DNA of 64,000 bases from Calliopum simillimum. Lineage: Eukaryota > Arthropoda > Insecta > Diptera > Lauxaniidae. Positions within the stretch are counted from its first letter, which is position 1. Each line of letters starts with the position of its first letter. The DNA is taken from NCBI GenBank assembly GCA_951812925.1, contig OX638368.1, positions 161,124,492 through 161,188,491 of the forward strand, written 5' to 3'. The notes under the pieces were generated by a model, which saw only the letters and a program-made list of their open reading frames with translations, was not told where the DNA came from and searched no databases. The position numbers and the translations under genes are program-made. Below, one piece after another: positions 1 to 12,480 of this stretch.

Positions 1-418
1 TTTGTAATAATTTTACACTTGGCTAAAAACAAAATGTAAGGTATAAAAATGTTTTTCCCAAGCTCAATACATGCATTCATGTCTATTTGTTAATGATGAT
101 TTTTCAATGAATTTTATTGAAATTCTGAGAGCAAATCAATTTCGTACATGTTTTTCATAATAATTAAAACAGCCAACCCAATAACAAAAACAAATAAATA
201 ACAAGCAAAAACATCGAGTGTTATTTGAACAAATAAATAAAACATCATTTTATTTGCATCACCAGTGCTAGTGCTGCTGCTGCTGTTGCTGTTGTTGCAA
301 TTGTTGTTCTTCCAAAATTTATTAGGTTGAAAACGTTCTGAGCTGACGTAGAAACAACACGAAACCCATCCAAATAAACGAACGAAAGATTGAATGAACC
401 TACAAGCGAATAAGAAGT
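1..418. other. AT-rich non-coding DNA with CTG/GTT microsatellite
   Basis: No convincing gene is present. Around 265-310 there is an imperfect run of CTG and GTT triplets. A 102-codon open frame on the minus strand crosses this run and is probably chance, because it encodes low-complexity Asn/Ser next to hydrophobic residues. Confidence 0.5.
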
Positions 419-426
419 ACATACAT

Positions 427-579
427 CAGTGGCGGATCCAGCACTGTCAAGAGGGGGGCTGATTGACTACATTTCTAGACAGTAACAAAATGTTTTAAAA
501 ATCTTTACATATAATTTAAATAAAATTTAATCACTTGGTATGAGAGGGGGGCCGATCGCCCCCCTTGGATCCCCCACTG
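427..579. mobile_element. Short hAT-like MITE (153 bp)
   Basis: The ends are inverted repeats: CAGTGGCGGATCCA on the left and TGGATCCCCCACTG on the right, with one mismatch. The 8 bases outside each end are ACATACAT (419-426) and ACATACAA (580-587), a 7/8 match that fits the 8-bp target duplication of hAT transposons. The interior has G-rich and C-rich tracts that could pair, and no coding capacity. It is a non-autonomous element that would depend on a hAT transposase supplied elsewhere. Confidence 0.7.
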
Positions 580-734
580 ACATACAAAGATAGGACCAAA
601 TAAATGTACAACAAAGAATACGCATATGGAGCATGTTCATTGGAAATGACATAATATTTTTAACTTTTTAATTCTGCATTGTTTGGAATTTGACTCAAAT
701 AAACATTTATTTGAATCATAAGTGGGTACAACTA

Positions 735-1850
735 AAGGGTTTTTCAATAAGAGCGCTACAAAAAATTTTTTAAATAAAACAAAAACGGTTTTGGATATCA
801 ATGAAATTCTTTATTCCTGTGAAAGTACATTCGATGCCATTATGTATGGAACTCGATTTCTTTTGCGTGGCCACCACGGGCACGCTTGCAGAAGTCCACG
901 CTGAATCCAATTTTCGACGATTTTCAAGCATAAATCGGCCGATACTACTGCAATTTCACGATCGATATTCGTACGAAGTTCATCAATCGTCGCTGGCTTG
1001 TTGGCATAGACCATAAACTTGACGTAGCCCCACAGGAAATAGTCTAACGGAGTCAAATCGCACGACCGAGGCGGCCAATCGACTGGGCCATTTCGTGAGA
1101 TAACACGTTCACCAAACTTGGTTTTCAATAAATTGATTGTGACATTCGCTGTGTGGCTTGTGACGCCGTCCTGTTGAAACCACATATTGTCCAAGTCCAT
1201 ATCATCCAATTCGGAACAAAAATATTCGATTATCATTGAACGGTAGCGATTCCCATTCACAGTAACGTGCCGGTCTTGATTATCACGGAAGAAGTACGGC
1301 CCAATGACGCCGCCGGCCTATAAACCGCACCAAACCGTGATTTTTTCAGGATCCAATGGTGACTCATGGAGTACGTGTGAATTGCTGCCTGACCAATAAC
1401 GCATATTTTGCTTATTGACGAAGCCATTCAGCCAGAAATAAGCCTCATCGCTGAAGATGATTTTTTGATGAAAATCCGAATCATTTTCAAGTTGTTGCTC
1501 AGCCCAATTCACGAACATACGATGCTTCTGGTGGTCAAGCGGCTTCAGTTCATGCGTCAATTTGATCTTGTAAGGATGAGGGCCAAGATCTTTTCGCAAA
1601 ATTCGCCACAACGACGTCACAGAGATGCTCAACGCTTGAGAACGAAGTATGAGAGACACGTTTGGGCTTTCTTGAACTGAAGCCTCAGCGGCAGCAATAT
1701 TCTCGACACTACGGGCACTTCTTTGTCTCACTGGCACGGGAAAATTTTGTACTGTGCCTGTGGATTCAAATCTTTCCACTAGACGCTCTATTGTTGATCT
1801 GGTAGGACGATTATGACGACCATAAATTGGACGTAGCTCTCTAAAAGTTG
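735..1850 (-). mobile_element. Truncated mariner element, rosa (DD41D) type
   Basis: This minus-strand relic contains most of a mariner transposase. The left boundary is put at the sequence GGGTTTTTCAATAAGAGCG near 735, which lies just past the transposase stop and looks like a terminal repeat. On the right the coding homology stops at about 1848 in the DNA-binding domain, and I see no matching inverted repeat, so the 5' end of the element is lost. Confidence 0.7.
840..1848 (-). pseudogene. Mariner transposase pseudogene (rosa-type, DD41D)
   Basis: Cut-and-paste transposase of the Tc1/mariner superfamily. Reading from 1848 downward the frame shows a helix-turn-helix remnant (RPTRSTIERLVERFES), then the first catalytic motif FSDE, then WFQQDG with the second Asp, then DLTPLDYFLW with the third. 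Exactly 41 residues separate the second and third catalytic Asp, which is the rosa signature. Three defects are visible: the N-terminal part is missing, an in-frame TAG at 1318-1320 interrupts the protein, and a one-base shift near 899 scrambles the C-terminus. The normal-looking ending (KRARGGHAKEIEFHT) is in another frame, stopping at 840. The gene cannot make a working enzyme. Confidence 0.88.
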
Positions 1851-2512
1851 AGGCCAGTGACTCTGAATTTCGGTAGTAAGCCTAAGCCTCAAATATAGGC
1901 GAAAATAGCATTTTTTACACTTTTAGGTTAAAAGCCTGACATGATAGAGAAATTCTGAGGGCGGATTCAGATTCAGCGACCCTCAAACTACGTGAAATGA
2001 TTATTCTCATTCAAACTACATTTTTCAAGTCGAGCTGTGTTATTTATTTCAGCTTTTCCTCGAATTAAGTGCGAATATATTTAGTAAAATGTATCGAAAA
2101 ACATCTTGCTCAACTTAGCACATTGGGAGTCTGTAAATTTGTTTCTTGTCAATTACTTCCTTGAATTCGTAGATGGGTTTTTGAAATATTTTTTGGATCG
2201 TATTTTGAGAAAATGCTTTAACTCATTTTCTGCCGCTGTTCGAGTTTTCGTTTTTAAAAAGGTATGCACCCATAATTATAAATAATTCTTATCCAAAGGT
2301 ACTTTTATTCTGTACATTGAAGTCGAAATTTACTAAAAAGAAAGTTAATTTATAACTAAGCATTTATAATTAAGCATGGGCAGACCCGGAAAAATTACTG
2401 TTCGAAAAGTCTATTCTGTGCGTTAGTGTGGCCAAAACTGGGAAATTTTAAAAACTTCTTTTTTGGTTTTTGGCTTAATACTAAGGAAGTTTAAAAGTAG
2501 AAAATTTTTTAT

Positions 2513-2752
2513 AGGGGGACATATTTAGGGTGGCCCTCACACAAAAATATTTTTAGTTCGCATTTTCTCAAAGACCGCTTAAGTGAGTCACACGAAATTT
2601 ACACCACTTCATCTTTTAATAAAAAGGCGCTACAAGGGCACCATAAGTTTTATTTTGGGTGGATATTTAGGGTGGCCCTTGTATAAAAATTATATTTAAA
2701 AACAGTATCTCGAAGGCCGCTTAAATGATTCACTCGAAATTTACACCAAGCG
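2513..2752. repeat. Degenerate two-copy tandem repeat (~145 bp)
   Basis: Two diverged copies start with ATTTAGGGTGGCCCT (near 2524 and 2667). They share a spaced set of blocks: CTCAAAGACCGCTTAA versus CTCGAAGGCCGCTTAA, then CACTCGAAATTTACACCA or near variants. The copies sit about 145 bp apart. No reading frame is shared, so it looks like a non-coding duplication inside an old repeat. Confidence 0.6.
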
Positions 2753-4597
2753 ACATCTGTAGGTTAAAAGAGGGAATAAGTGTTTGGAAAAAATGTTGAG
2801 GGGGTCAAAAGGCAGGTTCGGCTTACATTCTTCTCCACCAGGGGCATTCTGCAAGCCCTGGAAGCGGGGAAAAAATTTCATATAATTAATTCTTTTTGCA
2901 GGGGGCCTCCCTAAGGAGAGGAAAAACGGGGTAGATATATACAGGAAAAATATTAAGGGGAAAAATAATGGGTGTTGATCTCACATTTTATTCCCCTAAG
3001 GGCGACGCCTGGGTAGCAATGGAGCTATTGGTCATCATCCTCGCATTTTCTTTAACTTTGACCTCGATAAGTCGCCACTTAACATCATCTTATTTAACAC
3101 ATTTTTTGGCTTACACATTATTTGAACACACCTCACAAAATAATGAGTTTAAAAGTATCGAAATCGAGAAATCGTATATTCAATATATAAGCTGAATTGT
3201 GCAAAACAGCCATTGTTCGACTTTTCGAATAGTCCCCCCTGGCAAAAAAATAACATGTAAAAAAATTTGGACAACGGATTGGAGCTTTTTGGGTCATAGA
3301 GTAAGTTTTTAGGTGGTCTAGGTAATATAAAATTTGCCGGAAATTTTCTTAAGATCCATTTTAAAGCGAAGGTATTTTATGAAAATTTAATTTTATTGTA
3401 TTGTAATTTTCTTAAGAAGTCTTTACTTTTTCATACAAGTATAGGCCACAAACAATGAAAACTTAAATATTTCACTTTAAACATTGCCAATTAATACAAT
3501 GTACCAAAATTCAGTAAATTTTCAATTTCTTTACTGTAATTTAAGCTTGAAACTTCTTAACTAACTAACAATGATGAATGTGCTCGCAATTCAAGGGCAA
3601 CTTTCACCAAACATATTAGAAAATCGATAAAATCAAACTTTTTTTTGTTTTTTGAATGTAGCCAACACGCGCCGACGGCTGTCAAAATTTAACCTAAAAC
3701 TGACAAAATCATAACAGCACCAGGATGAATGGCAGACGCAAAAGGAACCCAATGCGACATCAACAATTTGATGTGACAACAACAACAGCAACAACAACAA
3801 TAAACTTGGCGCAGACAGAATTAAATTTGTTGTTAATAGAAAAATAACAACAACAACAATATCAACTGCCAAACATGCGACGCCAAACGGTGAAGATCGA
3901 AAGTTAATAAAACTGCATTTGACAGGAAAATCTTTGCGTCACACCAACGGATTGGGTGGATGATGGTGGCTGTTTGGTTACTTTATAGACTGACTGGCTG
4001 GCTGGCTGGATGGCGAAAAATGCTACTGTCATGTCTGTCATGCTGTCATTCATTAGCATTCAATAAACAAAGCACCAACCAACAACAACAGCAACAACAT
4101 GCAACAGGATATTTTATATTTTTGAGATATTGTTATGAATTGAGCAAGGACATCAGCATGACGGCAGCAAAAATCAGCGGCGTGTGCTAAGTGATGCTGC
4201 GTGTTTTCTAACGCGCCGTCGACCCTGACTGGAAGTTGAAGTAAAATCGTCGATTTAAGGTTGTGTGGGTCAGACCACTGACATGCAAATATTCAACTTG
4301 TTGTTCGATCAAACCGAACTCATAACGCAGAGTTGTATAGATAGCGTCATCAAATTCAAAAAACCGAACAAAACATTTGAATAAATAATTAAGTATACTA
4401 AAAAAAAAAAAATTGATTTTCAAACAGCACAAAGTGATAATAATCTTATCGTTGTTCTAGTAATGGTAGTAAAGTAAAACATACGGTTATAACTTTGAAA
4501 GGTACGGAGACAAACTGTAAAAAATATTGAATAGAAAAGTAAAAAGTTGCCACAGGAAAAAATACCAGTAAGCTCTGCAATATTTTCCTAAGTAGAA
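2753..4597. other. Non-coding stretch with CAA microsatellites
   Basis: AT-rich DNA without a supportable gene. CAA/CAG triplet runs lie at about 3775-3865 and 4078-4105. Open frames across these runs (for example 3633-3872 minus) encode runs of Leu or Gln only, and show no domain or splice structure. Confidence 0.5.
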
Positions 4598-4705
4598 TGG
4601 GGGTTATCGTGAATCAAGATCCCCGGGGAATTTTCTTAAACTGCAATAGAGAATGCACGGCAGTCTCTGAAAATTCCCTGGGAATATTTATTCACGATAC
4701 CCCCA
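4598..4705. repeat. 108-bp hairpin MITE-like palindrome
   Basis: The left arm TGGGGGTTATCGTGAAT (from 4598) is matched on the right by the inverse ATTCACGATACCCCCA (to 4705) with a one-base gap. Inside, CCCGGGGAATTTTCT pairs with AGAAAATTCCCTGGG-like sequence around 4665. The whole segment can fold into one imperfect hairpin. It has the size and form of a very short MITE, but I could not confirm a target duplication. Confidence 0.6.
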
Positions 4706-6057
4706 ATATCTTTCAATTATTACTGAATGACATTGTAAAAATTTCATAGAAAAAAAAAAAAAACAATATGCTATAGAAAGAAAGTACTACAGTTCAATGG
4801 TTAGAGAGTAACCTAGAAACACAAAAATCGTAAGTTCAATACAAGTCCCGTCCGAATTTTTTTTTTATTCTTGTACATTTAAGAAATTTTACTGAACGTA
4901 AATCGTAAAAATTACGGTTTTTCTTTACTTTGATGAAAAAAACAGGAATAATTACTGGGATTTTCAATGAATTTTTACGGTTTAGTTTTCAAAAATATAA
5001 AAATAAAAAAATTTTAAATGTTTTGAAAAATTTTGAAAAAATTCACACGAATTTTCTGAACAATTCTTAGCATTTTATGCCTTATACACTTTTTTCGTAC
5101 AATGACTCACTTTTGAGTAAAGAAAGTGTTTCGCCGACCGCTGGCGTTCAACAGCCGAAAATTCTCATTTAGTGATTGAATTCTATCTGTATAGTATAGT
5201 ATAATTTTGCATCAGCAAGTTTTTTTGAAAAATTTATATTTTGAGAGTTATGGTCGAAAAACTAAAAAGACCGACATCAAATACACATTGTATAAAATTT
5301 TTTGATATAGCAAGTTAGGAAAAGTTATTAGACCTATTACTTAAACAGTGCAAAAAAATAAGATCCAATATCTGAATCAATACTAAATCTTAAATTTATT
5401 TTAAAGAATTCAGCAAAAATAAAAACATTTAGAAAATAGATGAGGGAATACCCCATAGAACAAGACTTTTTGGAATTAACAAAATTTTAGAATGCTTTAG
5501 GGTAACTTTCAATTTAAATTCATGTTTTTTGAATATAATTTTTATAAAAATATTTATCACGATAATTATATACTTAGATTTAAATTCTATGTTATTAGTG
5601 GCTCTATATGTACTGTAAAACTTATTTGTAAAATTTTTAAGTTTTTTCAAATAGGTATGTATTATAGTTCAAACTAACTAACTAACTGACTAATATTCTT
5701 ATATTCTATTCAGCTTATTAATAAGACCATTAGTTTGAATCAACCCGAGACTCAAGAAATTATCAACACATTATGGGATATTTAGCCATTAACGAGTGAA
5801 TAATTCCAACTTATTTTTGGTAAACTAAAATCATCAACAAAAGCACTTATTATACAAAAATTTTCCGTAACCTCAAAGCTTTCAATTTATATAATTCCGC
5901 ACTACCTTGATGACTTGGTAATTATCAACAAATGAATGTTTATATTTCAAAGTAAAAATAATTTGATAACTATTTCCAAATACGTGATTGATTCAATAAA
6001 TGACAGATGATAAATATTATCAAATGTTAAATTTACCCTTGTCATTCATAACATATT
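4706..6057. other. AT-rich non-coding DNA
   Basis: No gene seen. The part at about 5000-5150 (AATTCTTAGCATTTTATGCC, then ACTTTTTTCGTAC) is a diverged relative of the repeats at 52920-53290 and 62336-62650. The rest is simple AT-rich DNA, including a short TAACTAACTAACTGACTAA run near 5675. Confidence 0.45.
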
Positions 6058-7314
6058 ATAACTAGCTGGCCTGGTTGCGACTTCGTTCGCCCATTCCCGA
6101 TGCCTTTACGTACGAAGTCCCATCCATCACCATCGTCCCTCTCTTCCAATCACCAAGGTTTTTAAAGATCCATGTATCAACTTTTGTAATCATAGCTCCC
6201 ATAGGTACGGAGATAAAGCATTTTATATATTTTTTGTATGAAGGGTGCAACTGCCCCTTCTCATCCCCCCCCGCCCAAGTTTTTCAAAGTAAATGGTAGA
6301 TAGAATATTCATGTATGTACCAAGTTTTATAACGATATCTTTGATATGTGAAGAAATATAGCATTTTGTATATTTTTGAAAAGTGGATGCAATTCTCTCA
6401 CACCCAATATCCCCCAAGTTTTGCATGGTGAATGGTAGATATGTACATTATGCATAAGTTCATCAGCTTTCATAATCATAACTTGTATAACTATAGAGAT
6501 ATAGCATTTTTTGTATTTTTTTCGTATGGGGGGTGCAACCCCCATTCCCCTCAGTGGCATCCAAACCCCTTAAGAACCTTCTACAGACCATAACAAACAA
6601 TTTAAAAAAAAAAATATGTAAATCGGCCTTGTAGTTTCCGCGTTCATAAGCTACATACGGACACCATTTCATTTTTATATATATAGACTAGCTGGCCTGG
6701 TTGCGACTTCGTTCGCCCATTCCCGATGCCTTTACTTACGAAGTTCCATCCATCTCCATCGTCCCTCTCTTCCAATCACCAATGTTTTTAAAGATCCATG
6801 TATCAACATTTGTAATCATAGCTCCCATAGGTACAGAGATATAGCATTTTATATATTTTTTGTATGAAGGGTGCAACTCCCCTTCTCACCCCCCCCCCCG
6901 TCCAAGTTTTTCAAAGTAAATGGTAGATAGTTCATGTATGTACCAAGTTTTATAACGTAATCTGCGATATTGAAGAAATATAGCATTTTGTGTATTTTTG
7001 AAAAGTGGATGCAATTCTCCTACACCCAATATCCCCCAAGTTTTACATGGTGAATGGTAGATATGTACATTATGCGTAAGTTCATCAACTTTCATAATCA
7101 TAGCTTGTATAACTGTAGAGATATAGCATTTTTTGTATTTTTTCCGTATGGGGGGTGCAACCCCAGTTCCCCTCAGTGTCATCCCACCCCCTTAAGAACC
7201 TTCTACAGACCATAACAAACAATTTAAAAAAAAAATTATGTAAATCGGCCTTGTAGTTTTCGCGTTCATAAGCTACATACGGACACCATTTCATTTTTAT
7301 ATATATAGATTATG
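6058..7314. repeat. Tandem pair of a ~626-bp interspersed repeat
   Basis: Two highly similar copies, 6061-6686 and 6687-7309, each begin ACTAGCTGGCCTGGTTGCGA and end in CATTTTTATATATATAGA. Each copy holds about three degenerate sub-repeats of roughly 125-150 bp, built around 'ATAGCATTTT.TATATTTTT..GTATG...GTGCAA..CCC'. The octamer AACATATT occurs just outside both ends (6050-6057 and 7315-7322), which suggests the tandem pair inserted as a unit with an 8-bp duplication. Open frames inside read the sub-repeats and are not genes. I cannot name the family. Confidence 0.75.
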
Positions 7315-7679
7315 AACATATTTTCGAAAAATAAAATTTGGCAAAGAAATAAGCATTGGCTGAATGCTGTGAATGTAAGCAAAAACTTTAACAAAAAATA
7401 ACTTGAACATGCAGAATATCTTGGTATGCTTAAAAAAGTCAAATCTTAATATTATGTTTTTTTCCCTAATAAATTCGGTTGTCGTAGTCCTTTTCTTAAC
7501 GAAACTGCAACGAATGAATACGTAAAGAGTGTATCATTAGAAATTTGTAGACATGCTTATAACCTTTTTCATAAACTTCATAAAATTTCATTGTTTATTG
7601 CCGTTCAAATTGGAGCACAGTGTCGCGAGCCCATATAAAGAGCGGTCAAAACTAGTTAACTTTATCCGATTTTAATAAA

Positions 7680-8090
7680 ATTTAGAACAGTGATGCCTTT
7701 TGTTAAGATTATGAAAATTTTAGAAAATGGGCGTGGTTTGCTCTTTTAAGGCTTACTCTCTGTATAAAAGTGTTAGTGTCGGGTGATTTTATTTTTTGTA
7801 GAGTTAAAAAGATTAAATATTAACCTTTTAAATGATTTTTGATATTTTACGATCGGGTAAGAAGCAAAAAAGTTATAGCAGTTAAAACTTAATATTTAAA
7901 TTAAATATTTATATTAAAGAAATTCACTAATTTCAGAATGCGAAAAAGAAGACTCTTACTTAAAAATATTTAATTATAAAACTTTGCAATTAAAAAGGTT
8001 GAGTTTTAAGCGTTAAAATGCTTTTGGATCTATTCTGATCGGTTAAGAAACAAAAAAGTTATAGACGTTAGAGTTCAAAATTAATTAAAT
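7680..8090. repeat. Degenerate ~180-bp tandem duplication
   Basis: Two diverged units share the block 'GATCGGGTAAGAAGCAAAAAAGTTATAG' or its variant (near 7850 and 8036), preceded by a shared AATATTAACCTTTTAAATG-like segment. The copies are far more diverged than the 626-bp pair upstream. No coding sequence is seen. Confidence 0.45.
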
Positions 8091-8096
8091 ATGATA

Positions 8097-8968
8097 GGGG
8101 AGAATGGGGAGTTGTGCGACAGGTTTGGTTTCAGGAAAAAAAACCTATAAAATTCATTTTTTTAGCATCTCAGTATATAGAATCTCTAGTATGCTTCAAA
8201 ACACAACTTCTGGCTAGAAGGTTTGATTAAAATTTAAAAAAATCTAAAAGTTATGTTTGTGTGCGCAAAAGGCTAGTTTTTGGGGAGTTGTGCAACACGG
8301 AGGGAGTTGTGCAACACAGCTTTAAATTAAAGAAAATTACATATTTTAATGAATATTCTTTATTAAATTAACTCTTTGATTGCAGCCACTAAGGCATTGA
8401 TATCACTCGCTGGTTTTCTGGTCGCACGATAGTAATGACGTAGCATGATTGCTTTATACAAAAATAACGAAAAACCACGAAAAAAATCAAGAAAAATACT
8501 AAATTTGGTGAAGAAAATCCATCAAATTGCATGAAATATTGTCAAAAATGCAAACTTGGGTTGAAAACTGTCAAATGTTGCGTTTTGTTGCGCAATTCCC
8601 CACTTTCTACATAATCAAAATGGCCACCGCGTCATCGATACATCGAATGTTTGTGTGTCATTACTCTTATGCGTTGGAAGGGTATTCACAGAGGAATGTT
8701 TTGTATATATTGACCCTTATGATCAGTTTCAATAAGTGACTGAAAACACCGCAAACACAAGAGGCCAATGAAACTTTCCGACAAATTTTTCCACGCACAG
8801 TGAAGAGCGACGCGAAGAATATGTGTTGACGCGACGAGCGCTTGTGAAAAAGTTAGATCGTAGCGAGACAAACAATTGACGGTAGTTGGTCACATGACAA
8901 CTACTGTCATTTGACATTCATCGACGTGTTGCACAACTCCCTCTGTTGCAAAACTCCCCATTCTCCTC
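8097..8968. mobile_element. TA-flanked MITE with GGGGAGTTGTGC inverted ends (872 bp)
   Basis: The left end GGGGAGAATGGGGAGTTGTG (8097 on) is matched by the inverse of the right end (to 8968), with substitutions at about three sites over 25 bp. The dinucleotide TA lies directly outside both ends (8095-8096 and 8969-8970), the target of Tc1/mariner/pogo elements. The motif GGGAGTTGTGCAACA recurs inside both ends (8280-8320 and 8927-8950), giving several possible transposase-binding sites. The interior has no transposase long enough to be active. Confidence 0.72.
8363..8446 (-). pseudogene. Possible transposase start-exon remnant in the MITE
   Basis: A 27-codon minus-strand frame starts MLRHYYRATRKPAS and ends VAAIKELI before TAA. 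The pattern M-x-R-x-Y-x-R-x-T followed by an amphipathic helix resembles the start of pogo/Tigger-type transposases, which also use TA targets. It is short, so chance is possible. If real, it is the surviving start of the parent transposase. Confidence 0.25.
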
Positions 8969-11900
8969 TATATTTACAATTTTGCCAGTCGCTCGTTTTA
9001 GAAAACGAAAAAAAGCACTCTTAAAATTACTTATCTGGGTCAATTTCTATGCTAGAAATATGTTTAAAAAACCAAAATGTGCAGAATTAAATCAGCTTTA
9101 ATTTTTGGCAGAAAATTTTTTCCCAATAATAGTTTTTAATTTATTCGTCAAAAAAATAAATTTTTGACGTTTGAACCCCGAAAAGGGGGTTAGACCCCAT
9201 TGAGCAGTAAACTTTTTTGCTGTTAATTACCTATAGTCCTATTAACAACTGTGCCAAGTTTCAAAGCCCCAGCAATTTTTTCCTTTTAGATATTTAATTT
9301 TAATGTACTAAGCTTATTAATTTTATATTGAATTTTAATCGAGGTCACTTTAGAAAATGAAGGAAAAAAAAATTGGGGCACTTTTTTGTTTGTTTGTACA
9401 CTGTACTCACCTCTTTTTTTTCTAATTAAGGCAATATTGAGCTATGCGTCGTTTTTTTTTTATGGTCTCCCAAAAATTTTCTTTAGAATTTTCGATTTTA
9501 GAATCATGGAAAGAAATTTTATTTTTTCTGTAGCACTTGCTCTAGCTTTACAAAACAATAAGTTTACAGGGTACGTATAACTATGCTATTAATATAGTAC
9601 AAATAAATTTTTTTTTTAATTTCTATTAGGTAAAGTATAGTATTTAACAAAATCCTTGTTTAGTTTATATTTTAGACTTTAACTATGACCCTTCTGGCCG
9701 CACTCGTTATAATGTGCAGGGGGCACTCTTTAAACTACAGATGCTTAAATAAAAATAAAAAAATAAAACAGAAATTACCAAAAAAATTTCCTAATAAAAT
9801 GTTTGCAAATTTATTGCACATTTAATGCTGACATTTATGTCAAATTTAATTTAATTGCATTTTGCAAAACAGCGAAACCAAACAGCCAGCGCTCAGGTTT
9901 TCAACGCTAGACGTCACCTGACGTCTCCTGCCGCCGTCGCCGCACACATGATGGCGAACAACGAAATTGCATTAATTTCGGATTTCAAAATTAAATGCAG
10001 TTCACCATTTTTATCCTCCCATTTTTTTCCCTTTTCGCTTAATTTATTTGATTTTTTATGCGACAACATTTCGCTGCTCTTCAGGTTGTTGTTTTAATCG
10101 CATTTCCTAATTATCAAAACTCATAAATTGCGTTTTATTGGTCGCGTATGAGTCGTATTGACTGACCAAAGGGCGGCAAAAAAAAAAGTGTGGCAACTAT
10201 GGCCGACGACCGTTTCATAGCGAATTCTACTCAAAAGGACTAAATGCCGAAAAGGATACGTTCATGCGGCCATACAATTTATTTGCGCTCAACATGCCAT
10301 TTGCTATAAAAAGGGGAAATTCAATTTCCTCTCGAAATACAATCGAGTGACATGACAAGAGCACAGCGTCGCTGAGTGATTGCTTGGCTCGTCAAGCCGT
10401 GTGCTCCTTTCAACCCTGCTCTGCTGCTGTCTTAAAAGATTTGCAACCTCCACCCATTTAATTGGAGCGACTTTCTCTGGGCAACTGTAATGCCATCTCA
10501 CTTGCACACAGGTGGCGAATTTTCAATTGCAAAAACGAAACTCTCTGAGAGTTGATGCTGGTTTTGCTCTTGTTGTTGTTGTTGTCGTTCCATTTGTTGT
10601 TAGCAACCATTACGGAAAATCGCTTGCAATGGCCGAGAAAGTGAAACAGAAATATCGCAATGACGCTTTAATGTAACAAGGTCGACCATAAATCATTTGG
10701 TTGTGTATCACCGAAATCAGCATCAGGATCAGCACAAAAATCGGTTGAAGCATCGAATCAACATTTGGATGCATCAAAATGAAGTCAACGCTTTTAATTT
10801 TTTATAAATTGCGTTGTTCTTAAAATTGAATTGAAATTTTTAAAATTAGGGCACATGTGAATAGGATGGCTATGACTTTCGAATAAATGCTATACTTAAC
10901 CCCCTTAAAAACTTTCGAGTTTTCAGCACATAATTATTTATTTCTACCTTCAAAAGAAATAAACTCTTCGACCAAACAAAGCACAGTTTTTGCTAAGTAC
11001 ACCCAACTCTTTTATACATGGTACGCAAGGTCCTTAGAAAATCGTAGAAAAAACTCGTGCCAAAAAATGCATGCGAAATTTGGTGATATTTTTGACAACT
11101 TAAGAAAATCATGTGTTATATGCATGGTACAATCGTTCAAAAGTAGGGGTGGCAACTATCCGATTCAAGCTACTTCGTGAATTGTGAACTATCGTTCACG
11201 TTTTCCATCTATTTACTAAGTTTCATTAAAATAGCTTGTACAGTTTGCGAAATATAACGTGTTAAAGTGTCAAATCGTCAACTCTTTAATCCTTTGTAAG
11301 TGTTGATAAATACACTTAATTCAATTGCCTTTAGCTCGGAAAATAGGGATCCAATTGAAAAACAGCGGGATTTGATTTTGGCTATCCAAATCCATTGATA
11401 AAGCTTAGTTTTTCTTTTTTTTCTTTTGTTATATAGCTTTAAGTAGTCCTGAAATAAGATCCTGGCGTGATGAAAAAAAGACCATGTTCAGACTCGTAGT
11501 AAGAACGTCCCGTTCCACGATAAACGAATATAAACTCCGACGACAGGACCGAATTGGACTGGTTCAAAATCCTTAGATTTTTGGCCAAAATTGGAAAAAA
11601 ATAATTTGTTTCATATTGACTTTTTGTGGACTGTATTGTCTAACTGATATTCATAGACCTCAAAAAATCGATAAGAAAGATCCAGGTATTTCTACAACGC
11701 TCCCTGCAAAAGTACGGTTCTCAGACGAAAAATTCAGTGTTCATTGTAAAAATTGCGTGGTAACTGTAAATCTGAACCGATTTAAATGTTTAAATATGGA
11801 AATTCTTAGTAAAAAACAGTAAGATCGAACCTTTAAACTTAAAACTTGCAAAAGGTTAATTAACTTAAAATCAAATTATTTCACGAAATCATTTAGCAAT

Positions 11901-12254
11901 GGTTATGAAAAAAGCCTAGAACTAATTTATATCTCGTCGTATCGCCAGGATTTTTTTGGTTTAAGAAGATTGAAACCTTTTCTAACAAATATAAAAAAAT
12001 TTAGGTGCCTTTTTTATCCTTTTTTGATTGACACGAACTTTTCTGAGGCGCCCATAAGAAAATTTAGCTCGTATTGCTTGCCAAGTGTCAAAATGTGTTG
12101 CTCGCCCGAAATGATAAAATTTTTATATTTTTATACAGCTTATACTCCATGATAAAGGAAGCTAAGACTCTTTCGATGTATATCAATTTGCCGCTGCACA
12201 CAACTCTGTCAAAGTTAATGTTTTAAAATAAATTTTTAAACAAGATATAAAAAT
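8969..12254. other. Non-coding stretch
   Basis: No supportable gene in 3.3 kb. A more GC-rich, unique-looking block lies at about 9870-10700. It includes a TATAAAAAG sequence at 10306 and a GTTGTTGTTGTTGTCG run near 10570. It may hold regulatory DNA, but no initiator and downstream coding frame support a promoter. Open frames here are short and without recognisable domains. Confidence 0.45.
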
Positions 12255-12480
12255 AGCGCAAGTGTTGATTTTTGCCATTTCGAGTCCACCATTTTCTTTT
12301 TAAAAAATCTAATATCAGATTCGTAATCAATGACCCCAAAAACCCCCGAGTAAATTTTATTATTGGATTTGATTGAATATTTATGAAAATCATTCGCCAT
12401 TTTGAATCTTCCATTTTCTTTTTTATAAATATAAAAAACAGTTTCGTTATCAGCGACCCCAAGAACCACCGGGTAAAAAA
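12255..12480. repeat. Degenerate ~118-bp tandem pair
   Basis: Two diverged units share 'TTTGCCATTTCGAGTCCACC' / 'CGCCATTTTGAATCTTCC', then 'ATTTTCTTTTT', then 'GTAATCAATGACCCCAAAAACC' / 'GTTATCAGCGACCCCAAGAACC'. The spacing between copies is about 118 bp. Two overlapping 77-79-codon minus-strand frames come from the duplicated sequence and are not genes. Confidence 0.6.

Noticed and set aside
6062..7294. Several overlapping 60-98-codon frames
   Set aside because: They read the tandem 626-bp repeat in different frames and repeat the same peptides twice. No start or domain is supported.
10300..10340. TATAAAAAG promoter-like sequence
   Set aside because: No initiator at the right distance and no downstream coding exon. 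A TATA-like string is expected by chance in AT-rich DNA.
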